Assembly: GCF_023715605.1 (NCBI RefSeq) | Contig: NZ_JAMBOL010000010.1 | Span: 62,001 to 126,000 of the forward strand | Direction: 5' to 3' | From: Halalkalibacter oceani | GTDB taxonomy: Bacteria > Bacillota > Bacilli > Bacillales > Bacillaceae_D | Length of the DNA: 64,000 nt | In this document: piece by piece, positions 48,494-57,581 of the stretch | Numbering within the stretch: position 1 is the first letter of the stretch | Layout of the letters: every line of letters starts with the position of its first letter | Program-made: the position numbers and the translations under genes | Notes under the pieces: generated by a model | Database searches by the model: none | Told to the model about the DNA's origin: nothing | Seen by the model: only the letters and a program-made list of their open reading frames with translations

Positions 48494-49942
48494 TTAGACC
48501 TTTTCTGCCTGTTTAGCCAGCTTCACTTCCACACATCTTCCCGGTGAAGGAAACAGCTTCCCGTCGTTGAGCAGGCGATCCGGGTTGAAAACCTCTCGAA
48601 TATCCGTCTGGGCAGAAATTTCTTCTTCCGAGAAAATATAGCGCATCTCATTCATCTTCTCAATCCCGACACCATGTTCACCGGTGATCGAGCCGCCGAC
48701 ATCTGCACATACCTTCAGGCAAGCGCTTCCTACTTCTAATGCTTTTTCAGCTTGACCGGGAATCCGCGCGTCAAACAAAATGAGCGGGTGGAGATTTCCG
48801 TCTCCAGCATGAAAAATATTCGCAATTCGCAAACCACTCTCTTTGCTAATTTGATTGATGCACGTTAGCACCTCAGGCAGCTTGCTTCGGGGAATGACTC
48901 CGTCCTGGACGAGATAATCAGCGGAAATCGCCCCCATCGCGCCAAAACCCGTTTTACGATTAGCCCACCATCTGGCTCGTTCGCCCTCATCCTGCGCCAC
49001 CTTCACTTCTCGAACATGATGCCGTTGACAAACGGTGAGAATATGGTCAATTTGCTCCTCTATCCCGGCAGAAATCCCGTCTACTTCGATCAAAAGAAGC
49101 GCTTCTATATCAAGCGGGTGCCCGACCGGAAAGGCAGCTGACTCAACACCTTCAATCGCCGTTTTATCCATCATTTCTAGTGCAGCCGGCACAATCCCGG
49201 CAGAAATAATATCGGATACAGCCTGGCTCCCAGCCTCAACCTTATCAAAATACGCCAGCACGGTCTGCTTTGCTTCAGGATTTTTAAGAATCCGCACCGT
49301 AATCTTCGTCACAATCCCAAGCGTCCCTTCCGAACCGGTGAATAAGCCTAGTAAATCATAGCCGGGTGCATCCGGAATGCCTCCCGCTCCAATTTCAATA
49401 ATGTCTCCATTCGGCAGGACAATCTCAAGTCCAAGAATATGATTCGTTGTGACCCCGTATTTCAGACAATGAGCACCGCCGGCATTTTCAGCGACATTGC
49501 CGCCAATCGTACAGCAGGATTGACTGGAAGGATCCGGCGCATAATAATACCCTTTATCGGAGATGGAATTGGTTAGTTTAAGATTAATATAGCCCGGTTC
49601 AACAACAGCGCGCCGATTTTCTAAATCGACTTCCAAAAGCCGCTTCATTTTCACGAGACTGATAATCACTTCGCCATTTACCGGAATCGCGCCCCCACTT
49701 AGTCCTGTGCCGGCTCCGCGCGCTAAAAACGGCAGCCGATGGCGTGCGCAGTAACGCACAATCGCAGCGACCTCCTCTGTCGTATTGGGAAAGACGACAG
49801 CTTTCGGCAAATGCTTATGGATCGTGAACCCGTCGCAATCATACGCTAATAAATCTTCACGTTCGTAAAGAATGGAGTAAGGACCTGATACGAGCGCTGC
49901 CAGTTCACGAATATGGGGATCTTTTGTTTTCAGTTTACTCAT
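48494..49942 (-). CDS. glcD: Glycolate oxidase FAD subunit GlcD
   Basis: 482 residues, FAD-linked oxidase of the VAO type. FLARGAGTGLSGGAIP (about 67-82) and CTIGGNVAENAGGAHCLKYG bind the flavin, and ITGEHGVGIEKM near the C-terminus is typical of GlcD. With GlcE and GlcF it oxidises glycolate to glyoxylate at the membrane. ATG 49942 follows AGGAGGGG; the longer frame lies within glcF. It overlaps the glcF stop by eight bases. Confidence 0.93.
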   Translation of the reverse strand: MSKLKTKDPHIRELAALVSGPYSILYEREDLLAYDCDGFTIHKHLPKAVVFPNTTEEVAAIVRYCARHRLPFLARGAGTGLSGGAIPVNGEVIISLVKMKRLLEVDLENRRAVVEPGYINLKLTNSISDKGYYYAPDPSSQSCCTIGGNVAENAGGAHCLKYGVTTNHILGLEIVLPNGDIIEIGAGGIPDAPGYDLLGLFTGSEGTLGIVTKITVRILKNPEAKQTVLAYFDKVEAGSQAVSDIISAGIVPAALEMMDKTAIEGVESAAFPVGHPLDIEALLLIEVDGISAGIEEQIDHILTVCQRHHVREVKVAQDEGERARWWANRKTGFGAMGAISADYLVQDGVIPRSKLPEVLTCINQISKESGLRIANIFHAGDGNLHPLILFDARIPGQAEKALEVGSACLKVCADVGGSITGEHGVGIEKMNEMRYIFSEEEISAQTDIREVFNPDRLLNDGKLFPSPGRCVEVKLAKQAEKV

Positions 49943-51299
49943 TCTTTTGCCCCTCCTGCTCATCTTCTTTTTGATACGCCCAATCCAATAATTGAACGGT
50001 ATGAACAACCTTTTGATTTCGTCCATATTTTTCAACGCCGATCGCCATTTGCAGCATACAGCCTGGATTTCCCATCGAAATCATTTCAACATCCCTAGGA
50101 ACATTGGACATCTTTGAATCAAGCACAGCGCTTGCCATCTCAGGGTTTGTTATATTGTAGACACCCGCACTCCCACAACAACGATCCGCGTTTGCCATGT
50201 GAACCATCTCGACACCGGGAATATCGATTAATAAGTCACGCGGCTCTTGCCGAACACCTTGACCATGAGCGAGATGGCAGGCATCGTGATACGTAATTCT
50301 AGCATTCAGCTTTGCTTTTGGTTTTTGGTAGCCTGTGTCATGTAAATGCTTTGATATATCTTCTACCTTTTCAGCAAAGCGTTCCGCTCTTTCATACCAT
50401 TCTGTGTCCACCTCTTTAAAAAGCTCTCCATATTCTTGAAGCATGCAGCCACAACCAGCCGCATTGACAATGACCTTATCAGCTTGCTCAAATGCTTCAA
50501 TATTTTGCTTCGCCAGCTTTCGCCCCATATCACGATCCCCGGCATGGACATGTAAAGCACCACAGCACGTTTGATTTTTAGGAATCGTGACTTCGTTACC
50601 ATTTCTCGTTAGCACATTAATCGTTGCCTGATTAATATCGCTGAACATCACATCCATGACACAGCCTGTTAAAAAAGCGATCTCTTGCTTTTTTTCGCCT
50701 TTGGCAGGAATGGTTTCCTGATTTTTATAACGTTTCATCACAGGTCTGGCAATGGTCGGCATAACCGCTTCCATTTGAGCCAAATGCTTAGGCATTATTT
50801 TTGTCAAACCTGTTTTTCGAACCACTTTTTGAACGCCTGTTTTCTGATAGAGCTTCAGCAGCTGACCAAGCGAGTGAAGTCGACTTTGATGGGGAAAAAT
50901 CCCTTGCAAAAACAATTTGCTTACTTGGCCCTTCCACCCTGTTAATGGCATCGCCTGGCGAATCTGCCCACGCGCCTCCTCAATTAGACCACCTACGTCA
51001 ACATCAGCTGGACAAGCAGTCGTACAGGCTCGACAATCCAAACAAGCAAACACCGGATCGGAAAATTGCTCATTTACGACCAGCTTTCCTTCGGCAACCG
51101 ACTTAATTAAATGAACGCGTCCGCGCGGCGAATGCTGCTCCTGACCTGTTAGTTCATAGGTCGGACATGATTCTAAACACATCCCGCAGTGAACACAATC
51201 AGCCCATTTGTTTTCATCCGGTTGATCTTTCCATAAATAATTGTTCATGCTGCTCGTGCACGGAGGCTCTTGCTTTTGCTTTCCTTCAACTGTACTCAT
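49935..51299 (-). CDS. glcF: Glycolate oxidase iron-sulfur subunit GlcF
   Basis: 454 residues. Two 4Fe-4S motifs, CVHCGMCLESCP (about 35-46) and CLDCRACTTACP (about 87-98), then two cysteine-rich (CCG) domains with CCGALHVHAGD and CCGSAGVYN. Passes electrons from GlcD/GlcE to the respiratory chain. Start ATG 51299 follows GGGAGGG, one base after the glcE stop. Confidence 0.93.
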   Translation of the reverse strand: MSTVEGKQKQEPPCTSSMNNYLWKDQPDENKWADCVHCGMCLESCPTYELTGQEQHSPRGRVHLIKSVAEGKLVVNEQFSDPVFACLDCRACTTACPADVDVGGLIEEARGQIRQAMPLTGWKGQVSKLFLQGIFPHQSRLHSLGQLLKLYQKTGVQKVVRKTGLTKIMPKHLAQMEAVMPTIARPVMKRYKNQETIPAKGEKKQEIAFLTGCVMDVMFSDINQATINVLTRNGNEVTIPKNQTCCGALHVHAGDRDMGRKLAKQNIEAFEQADKVIVNAAGCGCMLQEYGELFKEVDTEWYERAERFAEKVEDISKHLHDTGYQKPKAKLNARITYHDACHLAHGQGVRQEPRDLLIDIPGVEMVHMANADRCCGSAGVYNITNPEMASAVLDSKMSNVPRDVEMISMGNPGCMLQMAIGVEKYGRNQKVVHTVQLLDWAYQKEDEQEGQKNE

Positions 51300-51300
51300 C

Positions 51301-52626
51301 TTACATCCCTCCCACAAAGCGCTTAGGATTGAGAATCTTATTCGGATCAATCTTCGCTTTCATTCCTTCCAGCAGAAAGAAATACGATGGCTCCTCGCCC
51401 CATACCGAGATGTTTTTTCGAATCGACAGTGGGATATGTTTGACAATCACATAGCCGGATAATGCGGTTACTGCCTGCTGAATAGCATCGATTGCCGTGA
51501 TCACATTCTTTGCCGCCCCTTTTAGCACCACTTGACTTAAACCATGCCCTAAGCCTCCATGCGCCGCAACTTCGATATGATGTGACTCCTCCAGCATATG
51601 GCAGCTGCGGATGACTTGCAGAACATCGAGGTTTTTGACGCCTATTTTTAAGATGGCTTCTGTCTCATGCTCCTCTGGTTGTCCTAAGCCATTAGGAGGA
51701 AGCTCATAAAAGCGCTTCCAAAAGTTCCTTGCATCTTCGCCTGCCAAAACCCGCGGCTCTGCGCCAGCAGGCTTAAGCTGTTTTGTAAACTCCTCCTGAT
51801 AACGGACAGAGCTCTTCACATCTTCAAAGCTAATCGCCAATGTATACCGCTCATTTCTAGTCATTGCTTTCGCAAGCGTTGGATTGAAAAGCTCAAGCGC
51901 GACCGGCTCCAATGCTGAATCCAAAAAACGAACGGCAAATTTGCGAACTTCCTCTAGCTGTTCTTGGGCAAAAGCAAGCAAAATGAGACTTTGTTCCTTC
52001 GGAATTGGGCTGAGCTTAAATGTGATTTCCGAAATCACAGCAAGCGTTCCCATTGAACCGATAAATAATTTATTCATATCATAGCCTGCAACGTTTTTGA
52101 CGACTTTTCCACCTGCGCGGATCACCCTCCCATCTGGATAAATCAATTTCATTCCGATAACAGCATCCCTTGCAGACCCATAGCCAAGGCGCTTTGGTCC
52201 GCTGTCATTTGCCGCTACAATTCCACCGATCGTCGCTGAATCAGGCCAGAACGGATCAAGTGGGATCATTTGCTTATGGGCAGCGAGGTAATCCTGAATG
52301 TCTTGAAACCGAGTGCCCGCCCTTACCGTCAGTGTCATATTGCCGACAGTATGCTCGATGATCCCGGTATAGTTTTCTAATGAAAGCAGAAGATCAGATT
52401 GTGCGATCACGCCACCAAAGGCTTTTTTTGTCCCTCTACCGGCCACCGTTACGCTCTTACCATTGTCATTGGCATAGGTGAGGACGCTTACAATTTCCTG
52501 CTCTGTTTTGGGATAGACGGCCACCCGCCCTTCGTTCCCAAATAGAGTTTGTTCTTCCCCTTTTTCTTCAATCTGCTGTTCCGGCACTAGTGTTTTTAAC
52601 TCCTTGAATTCTTCTGAAACAATCAT
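51301..52626 (-). CDS. glcE: Glycolate oxidase FAD-binding subunit GlcE
   Basis: 441 residues with an FAD-binding type 4 domain: VTVAGRGTKKAFGG and SATIGGIVAANDSGPKRLGYG near residues 57-145, KNVAGYDMNKLFIGSMGTLAVI near 180. It is the usual third flavin-fold subunit of glycolate oxidase and is first in the glcE-glcF-glcD operon. AGAGGTGATAGC precedes the ATG. The regulon operator lies 17 bases upstream. Confidence 0.92.
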   Translation of the reverse strand: MIVSEEFKELKTLVPEQQIEEKGEEQTLFGNEGRVAVYPKTEQEIVSVLTYANDNGKSVTVAGRGTKKAFGGVIAQSDLLLSLENYTGIIEHTVGNMTLTVRAGTRFQDIQDYLAAHKQMIPLDPFWPDSATIGGIVAANDSGPKRLGYGSARDAVIGMKLIYPDGRVIRAGGKVVKNVAGYDMNKLFIGSMGTLAVISEITFKLSPIPKEQSLILLAFAQEQLEEVRKFAVRFLDSALEPVALELFNPTLAKAMTRNERYTLAISFEDVKSSVRYQEEFTKQLKPAGAEPRVLAGEDARNFWKRFYELPPNGLGQPEEHETEAILKIGVKNLDVLQVIRSCHMLEESHHIEVAAHGGLGHGLSQVVLKGAAKNVITAIDAIQQAVTALSGYVIVKHIPLSIRKNISVWGEEPSYFFLLEGMKAKIDPNKILNPKRFVGGM

Positions 52627-52642
52627 GCTATCACCTCTTTTT

Positions 52643-52668
52643 GTTTCGTATTAGGAAACACAGTTTCC
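52643..52668. promoter_or_regulatory. Shared glc operator, glcE copy
   Basis: GTTTC (52643-52647), GAAAC (52655-52659) and GTTTC (52663-52667) at the same spacing as in the glcB copy. GGAAAC-ACA-GTTTCC is a perfect inverted pair. The TTTTTGTTTC lead is identical in both copies. Confidence 0.65.
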
Positions 52669-52865
52669 GAAATCACCCAAAAGAAGTCTGTAAAAATTTT
52701 CACTTTTAGTAATATTCCTCATTTTATGCGAATGTCCTTCTTTATAATACTTTTTTCATGAGGTTTTTTTACTTTGAAAATGGCGGGCGTATAAAGACTG
52801 GTGCGGAGCCTTTGCCCTTGAAACCGCTCAAAAACCTCGCTGGAATTTTATTAATTCTATCTTTT

Positions 52866-52905
52866 AAAAAAGGATTTTCATACCTAATTCCGATACGAAA
52901 ATCCT
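52866..52905 (-). terminator. Terminator of the siroheme-cobT operon
   Basis: AGGATTTTCGTA pairs with TATGAAAATCCT on the minus strand and is followed by six T. It lies 34 bases after cobT. The rest of 52669-52865 shows no gene. Confidence 0.8.
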
Positions 52906-52938
52906 CTTGTTGCCTTTATTAGTCTTGCTATAGCTTTT

Positions 52939-53958
52939 CTACATGCCTAAATCCTTAAACGTTGCCATTTCTCGCATCATGCGGGATGCAGCTTCGACGA
53001 TCGGATAGGCGAGCGCCGCTCCGGTGCCTTCTCCGAGACGCAGATCAAGCTGAAGCAACGGCTTGATCTGTAAATAATCGGTAACAATGCGGTGGCCATC
53101 TTCAACAGATTGGTGAGCGATCATTAAATAAGGATGGACTTCCGGCTCCAGCTTGGCGGCGGCAAGCGCCGCGGCCGAGGAAATAAAGCCGTCGATCAGA
53201 ACGGGCACCCGCCGGGCCGCTCCTTCAAGTATCACACCGGCAAGCGTCGCGATTTCCAGTCCGCCGACTTTCGCCAAAATAGAGAGCGGCGGGGTTTGCG
53301 ACGTAATGCCACGGTTCGTGAGCGCTCTTTCGATAATCGCGATTTTCTGCTGCTTCGTCTCCTGATTAATGCCGGTGCCAAATCCGACGACATCGGCGAC
53401 CTTCGCACCCGTAATCGCCGCGGTCAGCGCGCTCGAAGCCGATGTATTGCCGATCCCCATCTCACCGGTAATTAAAAGGCGATGCCCTTTTTCAATTTGT
53501 GCAACAGCCAACTGGCGTCCGATTTCCACTGCCGAGGCTGCTTCCTCCTCCGTCATCGCATCCTCAAGCAGGAAATTCCCCGTGCCATAACGGATTTTAT
53601 GATGGGCAATCGGCTGGCTGCCGAGCTCATAATTGACGCCGACATCGGCTACGGTAACCGCTGCGCCGATTTGACGGGCGAACACATTGATCGCCGCTCC
53701 CCCTTTCACAAAATTATCAATCATCAGCGCCGTTACTTCCTGCGGATACGCCGACACTCCTTCGTTTACGATCCCGTGGTCGGCCGCTGCGACGATAATC
53801 GCCGGTTTTTCGATCACAGGTTGTACCTCGCCGGTAATCCCGGCCAGCTGCACGGCCAGCTCTTCTACCCGGCCAAGGCTGCCAAGCGGCTTTGTCAGCT
53901 GGTCGAGATGTGCTTTTGCCTGCTCGATTATTGCTAGATCAAATGGTTGAATCGTCAT
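52939..53958 (-). CDS. cobT: Nicotinate-nucleotide-dimethylbenzimidazole phosphoribosyltransferase
   Basis: Of 339 residues. Family marks: LTKPLGSLGRVEELA, VAAADHGIVNEGVSAYP, LLITGEMGIGNTSAS and the catalytic Glu in LDLRLGEGTGAAL (about 311). It activates the lower base of cobalamin. Its place behind siroheme genes is unusual, since no other late cobalamin genes are here; they may be elsewhere, or CobT may serve salvage. Gap to sirC is 15 bases, so it is cotranscribed. Confidence 0.93.
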   Translation of the reverse strand: MTIQPFDLAIIEQAKAHLDQLTKPLGSLGRVEELAVQLAGITGEVQPVIEKPAIIVAAADHGIVNEGVSAYPQEVTALMIDNFVKGGAAINVFARQIGAAVTVADVGVNYELGSQPIAHHKIRYGTGNFLLEDAMTEEEAASAVEIGRQLAVAQIEKGHRLLITGEMGIGNTSASSALTAAITGAKVADVVGFGTGINQETKQQKIAIIERALTNRGITSQTPPLSILAKVGGLEIATLAGVILEGAARRVPVLIDGFISSAAALAAAKLEPEVHPYLMIAHQSVEDGHRIVTDYLQIKPLLQLDLRLGEGTGAALAYPIVEAASRMMREMATFKDLGM

Positions 53959-53973
53959 CGTATCTTCCTCTTT

Positions 53974-54600
53974 TCAATTGTTTCTTATCGCTTCTTCCAG
54001 CAGCAATGTGAAAGAACGCTCCCGTTCAGGCTGGCGGAGGAATTCTTCAGCAGCCGCCTGTTGTAAGAGCTGTTTTCGCATTGCCGCCGGAAGCTGGCTG
54101 GAGAGCACCCGCTGGCGGACATCCTCCAAAAAAGCTAAATCCTGTTCACTATCCTCGGGGAGAGTCGCAACCAGCCTCTGTTTGATCCGCCTTGCATAGG
54201 TTGGACTGATTCCGCTTGTCGACACGGTAATCAGCAGCTTTCCTTTTTTCACTGTTAATGGAAAGGTAAAATCACTTAAAGCCGGGTCCGTGGCGACATA
54301 CACCCATTGAGAGGGCCGACGGTTTCGATAGAGCGCTTGATGAAGGGAATGGTCATCGCTCGTCAGCAGCAGCAGGTCGGATGAAAAGCTTTCTTCAGCG
54401 GTTACCGTTCTTTCCATCCATGTAACCTCGCTTTGTTCGAGATAGCCAGTCAACTCCGGATTAAGACGCGGCGATATCATGACCACGCTTGACACTCCGG
54501 CTGCCAGTAATTTCGGCAGATGCCGTGCTGCGACTTTTCCCGCGCCGACAACGGTCACACTTTTTCCTGCTAGATTGATCATCACCGGCAGCTCGTTCAT
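53974..54600 (-). CDS. sirC: Precorrin-2 dehydrogenase (SirC/YlnF type)
   Basis: 208 residues; NAD-dependent oxidation of precorrin-2 to sirohydrochlorin. VTVVGAGKVAARHLPKL binds NAD, followed by the ISPRLNPEL and LLLTSDDHSLH segments and VSTSGISPTYARRIKQRL. A C-terminal helical part of about 60 residues makes it longer than B. subtilis YlnF. The ATG overlaps the sirB stop (ATGA), so it is coupled. Confidence 0.9.
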   Translation of the reverse strand: MNELPVMINLAGKSVTVVGAGKVAARHLPKLLAAGVSSVVMISPRLNPELTGYLEQSEVTWMERTVTAEESFSSDLLLLTSDDHSLHQALYRNRRPSQWVYVATDPALSDFTFPLTVKKGKLLITVSTSGISPTYARRIKQRLVATLPEDSEQDLAFLEDVRQRVLSSQLPAAMRKQLLQQAAAEEFLRQPERERSFTLLLEEAIRNN

Positions 54601-55409
54601 TGTTGCAGCCACCGCCTGTTCAGATTATCAGCCGAAAACGGCTCGGCCTCCAGCGCTTCTTGAACACGCTCGGCCAGCACATCAACCAGTCGGTCGTCAA
54701 AGCCAAGATAGTCACAAAGAATAAAGGACTTTTCCGTCTTTTTCGACCACTGCGCAAGCTGCTTTTCCAGCGTTTCCATCAACACGCCGGTAAATAGCAG
54801 ATAAGGGATGACGTAGACCGTTTCATTCGGCAGGCGGGTAACACGAGCAAGCCCTTCTTCGACATTCGGGTGCGTCGCCGCCATAAAGCACACTTCCACG
54901 TCTGTTACCGGCGTATACTCCCACACGAGCCTCGCAATCTTCATCAAATCGCTCGTCGCATCCGGATCACTGCTGCCCCTGCCGACAAGCAAGAGCGAGA
55001 CCGGCTGCCGTTCTTCATAGTTCGGCCGCGCTTCTGTCAAACTCATTCCGGCTTTTTTTAGGCGTGCTTTCATAATTTCAATCATCGTCGCCTCAATTCC
55101 CATCGGCCGGCCATATGTAAAGCCCACATCCGGATAACGCGCCCGCTGGCGTTCGATTTCCTGCGGAATATCAACTTTGGCGTGCATCGCGGTTAATAAA
55201 AGAACAGGAACAACGGCAATCCTCGTCGCTCCCTGCTTTATACAGGCCCGCACTCCCTCCGTGATATCCGGCTCAGCCAGCTCCAAAAAACAGCATTCCT
55301 GAATGGCGACTTCCGGATGAGCGGCTTTTGCTTTTTCGACAAAATTACGTAACTCTTCATTCCCTGCCTGCACACGGCTTCCATGTCCGATATAAAGAAT
55401 CGCCTGCAT
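54597..55409 (-). CDS. sirB: Sirohydrochlorin ferrochelatase (SirB/CbiX type)
   Basis: 270 residues, inserting Fe2+ into sirohydrochlorin to give siroheme. Two similar halves: YIGHGSR near residue 8 (metal His) and LLLVGRGSSDPD near 130, with LLTAMHAKVDIPQEI as second His region. Context with a siroheme reductase and cobA/sirC supports iron rather than cobalt insertion, but with cobT also present the latter cannot be excluded. ATG 55409, one base after the cobA stop. Confidence 0.92.
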   Translation of the reverse strand: MQAILYIGHGSRVQAGNEELRNFVEKAKAAHPEVAIQECCFLELAEPDITEGVRACIKQGATRIAVVPVLLLTAMHAKVDIPQEIERQRARYPDVGFTYGRPMGIEATMIEIMKARLKKAGMSLTEARPNYEERQPVSLLLVGRGSSDPDATSDLMKIARLVWEYTPVTDVEVCFMAATHPNVEEGLARVTRLPNETVYVIPYLLFTGVLMETLEKQLAQWSKKTEKSFILCDYLGFDDRLVDVLAERVQEALEAEPFSADNLNRRWLQQ

Positions 55410-55410
55410 C

Positions 55411-56883
55411 TTACACCCTTCCTTTTGCAAAGTGAGCCTTCATTACTGCCTCGCTCAAAGCTTCCCTCGTCGGCTCCTGTAACGTTTCCCTGATCTCATA
55501 TCCTAACCGGCGCGCTTCGTTTGCCGAAGCCGGCCCGAAGCAGATCACCGCCGCCCGCGAAGAGAGGCTTGCCGGCGTTTCTGAGCAAACTTTGATTTCT
55601 TCCGTCACGACGCGAACCGCCTCCGCGCTTGGGAAAACAATCGTATCGAGCCGATCCTCCTCCAGTAAGCGCCGGCACGTCATATGCGATTGAGCGACGA
55701 CGGTTTCACGGTGGGAGCGGCAAAATTGATAGCTTCCGTAATCGGGGAGCTGTCTCTTCTCAACCCTCTCGTCACCAATGACTAGCCGCTTTCCCTGCTG
55801 GTGGCGAGTAAGCTTAGTTACAGGATAAGCGAGACAGGTGTAACTTTCAATTGCTTTCACCGACTTTCCTGAAGCCCCGTACAAGTCAGCCGTTAATGAA
55901 CGAATATCAATTCGCAGCTCCTTCAGCTTCGCAAAGAACCAGTTGACACTCGCCGGCGAATGAAAGATGATCTCCTGAAACTCTGCGAATGAAGGAACAG
56001 GAGCCGTTTCCCAGATCGTTTGAAAACGAGGGTATTCAAACACCGTCGCCCCAAGCTCGGTTAGCCCGGCGGCGATTTCGCTTTTCCCGCTGCCGGTTCG
56101 CGCAAACAGAAGATGCGTACCGAAGAGGGGCTGCCGTTCAAACCAGCTCTCCTTCGTCCGCAGCTTGGCGACATCGCCGATTAAGGTGATCGCCGGATTG
56201 GAAAAACCGACGCGGCTTGCTTCCGCTGAAATCGTCGCGATCGTCCCTTCAAGGACCTTCTGCTTTCCAAGCGTCCCCCATTGAATGAGCAGCACCGGCG
56301 TTTGTCCGGGTTTCCCATGCGCCAGCAGCTGCTCGCAAATATAAGGCAGGTTTTTCACTCCCATATAAAAGGCGATGGTATCAATCGTCGCCAGCCCGCG
56401 CCAATCGAGCAACGGCCGACCGTTGTCCGATTTATCATGGCCGGTGACCATCGCGAACGATGCGCCATGATCGCGGTGGGTAACCGGAACCCCGACATAT
56501 GTTGCTGCGCCAATTCCCGCCGTAATACCGGGAACAATTTCATAACGGATACCGGCCTGCTCCAACGCCTGCGCTTCCTCTCCGACCCGGCCGAATACAC
56601 TTGGATCTCCTCCCTTTAAGCGAACGACCCGTTTTCCAGCCTGACTGTATGCGACAAGCAGCTCATTAATCGACTCCTGGCGAAGAAGGTGGCGATCAGG
56701 CAGCTTGCCGCAATAGACAAGCTCAGCTTCTGGCTTAGCCAGTTCAAGCAAGAGCGGATTGACTAAACGGTCATACAGAATGACGTCCGCTTCTTTAATG
56801 ACCTGTTCCCCTTTTAGCGTCAGAAGCCTTACATCTCCCGGTCCTGCTCCGACTAAAAACACATAGCCTTTTTGCTCTCCCAT
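55411..56883 (-). CDS. cobA: Uroporphyrinogen-III C-methyltransferase fused to uroporphyrinogen-III synthase
   Basis: A fusion of 490 residues. The N-terminal 245 residues are SUMT: FLVGAGPGDVRLLTLKG, LKGGDPSVFGR and VPGITAGIGA, making precorrin-2. The C-terminal 240 residues look like a HemD domain (KELRIDIRSLTADLYGASGK, RLDTIVFPSAEAVRV), poorly conserved as usual. Such CobA-HemD fusions are known in bacilli and clostridia. ATG 56883 follows AAAGAGG; the longer frame to 56982 reads into the promoter region. First gene of the cobA-sirB-sirC-cobT operon. Confidence 0.88.
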   Translation of the reverse strand: MGEQKGYVFLVGAGPGDVRLLTLKGEQVIKEADVILYDRLVNPLLLELAKPEAELVYCGKLPDRHLLRQESINELLVAYSQAGKRVVRLKGGDPSVFGRVGEEAQALEQAGIRYEIVPGITAGIGAATYVGVPVTHRDHGASFAMVTGHDKSDNGRPLLDWRGLATIDTIAFYMGVKNLPYICEQLLAHGKPGQTPVLLIQWGTLGKQKVLEGTIATISAEASRVGFSNPAITLIGDVAKLRTKESWFERQPLFGTHLLFARTGSGKSEIAAGLTELGATVFEYPRFQTIWETAPVPSFAEFQEIIFHSPASVNWFFAKLKELRIDIRSLTADLYGASGKSVKAIESYTCLAYPVTKLTRHQQGKRLVIGDERVEKRQLPDYGSYQFCRSHRETVVAQSHMTCRRLLEEDRLDTIVFPSAEAVRVVTEEIKVCSETPASLSSRAAVICFGPASANEARRLGYEIRETLQEPTREALSEAVMKAHFAKGRV

Positions 56884-56995
56884 CCCGATTCCTCTTTTCT
56901 GTATCCCGACTTTTTTTATAAGTTTTATCAAGTATAATACAACATCTGGATAATCACAATACAGGAATTCAACAAAAATCACCTCCTAAAAAAAA

Positions 56996-57012
56996 TGTAA
57001 GATTATCTAACA
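56996..57012. promoter_or_regulatory. TnrA/GlnR box
   Basis: TGTAA-GATTATC-TAACA is an exact match to TGTNA-N7-TNACA. It lies between the divergent cobA and tnrA genes, about 95 bases before the tnrA start, so tnrA autoregulation is likely and a role for cobA is possible. Confidence 0.85.
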
Positions 57013-57106
57013 TGAACGGACACTTCTTTACACTCAATGTGATATGATATTGCAAAAGGTCCGAACATTCCAACGAGAAAAACAGCATATGGCGGGGGTG
57101 GTGACA

Positions 57107-57409
57107 ATGTCCTACAAAGATAAAAAAGTAATTACGATTGGGATGGTAAGTGAGTTAACCGGACTGTCTGAGCGTAAGATCCGATACTACGAGGAGCGAA
57201 AATTAATTTATCCCGAGCGTTCCAAAGGCGGAACGAGAAAATACTCTTTCCTTGATGTTGAAAGACTCGTTGATATTGCGAATAAGATGGAAGATGGCAT
57301 GCAGACATTTGAAATTAGACGAATGGAACAAAAACAGTTGCAGAAGCAGGAAGTACGGGAAAGAATGTTGCGTGGTCAGTTGAATGCCGCGTTCAACATG
57401 CGAAAATAA
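57107..57409 (+). CDS. tnrA: Nitrogen regulator TnrA (MerR family)
   Basis: 100 residues. The MerR winged helix reads [20 protein letters not shown] then [25 protein letters not shown], nearly identical in pattern to B. subtilis TnrA, and the C-terminal [12 protein letters not shown] is the region bound by feedback-inhibited glutamine synthetase. TnrA activates or represses nitrogen genes on limitation. The ATG at 57107 follows GGGGGTGG. A perfect TnrA box precedes it and a strong terminator follows. Confidence 0.92.
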   Translation: MSYKDKKVITIGMVSELTGLSERKIRYYEERKLIYPERSKGGTRKYSFLDVERLVDIANKMEDGMQTFEIRRMEQKQLQKQEVRERMLRGQLNAAFNMRK

Positions 57410-57418
57410 CATACGCTT

Positions 57419-57466
57419 AGAGAGGGTGCCGTAAAAGTGTCGACTTTTACGGCACCCTCTCTTTTT
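57419..57466 (+). terminator. Terminator after tnrA
   Basis: A perfect 20-base stem (AGAGAGGGTGCCGTAAAAGT with its complement) with a two-base loop and TTTTT tail. Confidence 0.9.
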
Positions 57467-57581
57467 GCCGGCGCGTCAAAAGGAAATACAATCCATTTGG
57501 CGCGCCCTTACTTTTTCGCTCATAGAAAAAAGTCTCCTATGGCAAACTAGACAAAAGATCAAGAAATGAGGGACTTATGAA

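Noticed and set aside
56884-56982. N-terminal extension of the cobA-hemD fusion
   Set aside because: Promoter-like A+T-rich sequence; the ATG at 56883 has a ribosome site and starts the conserved SUMT domain.
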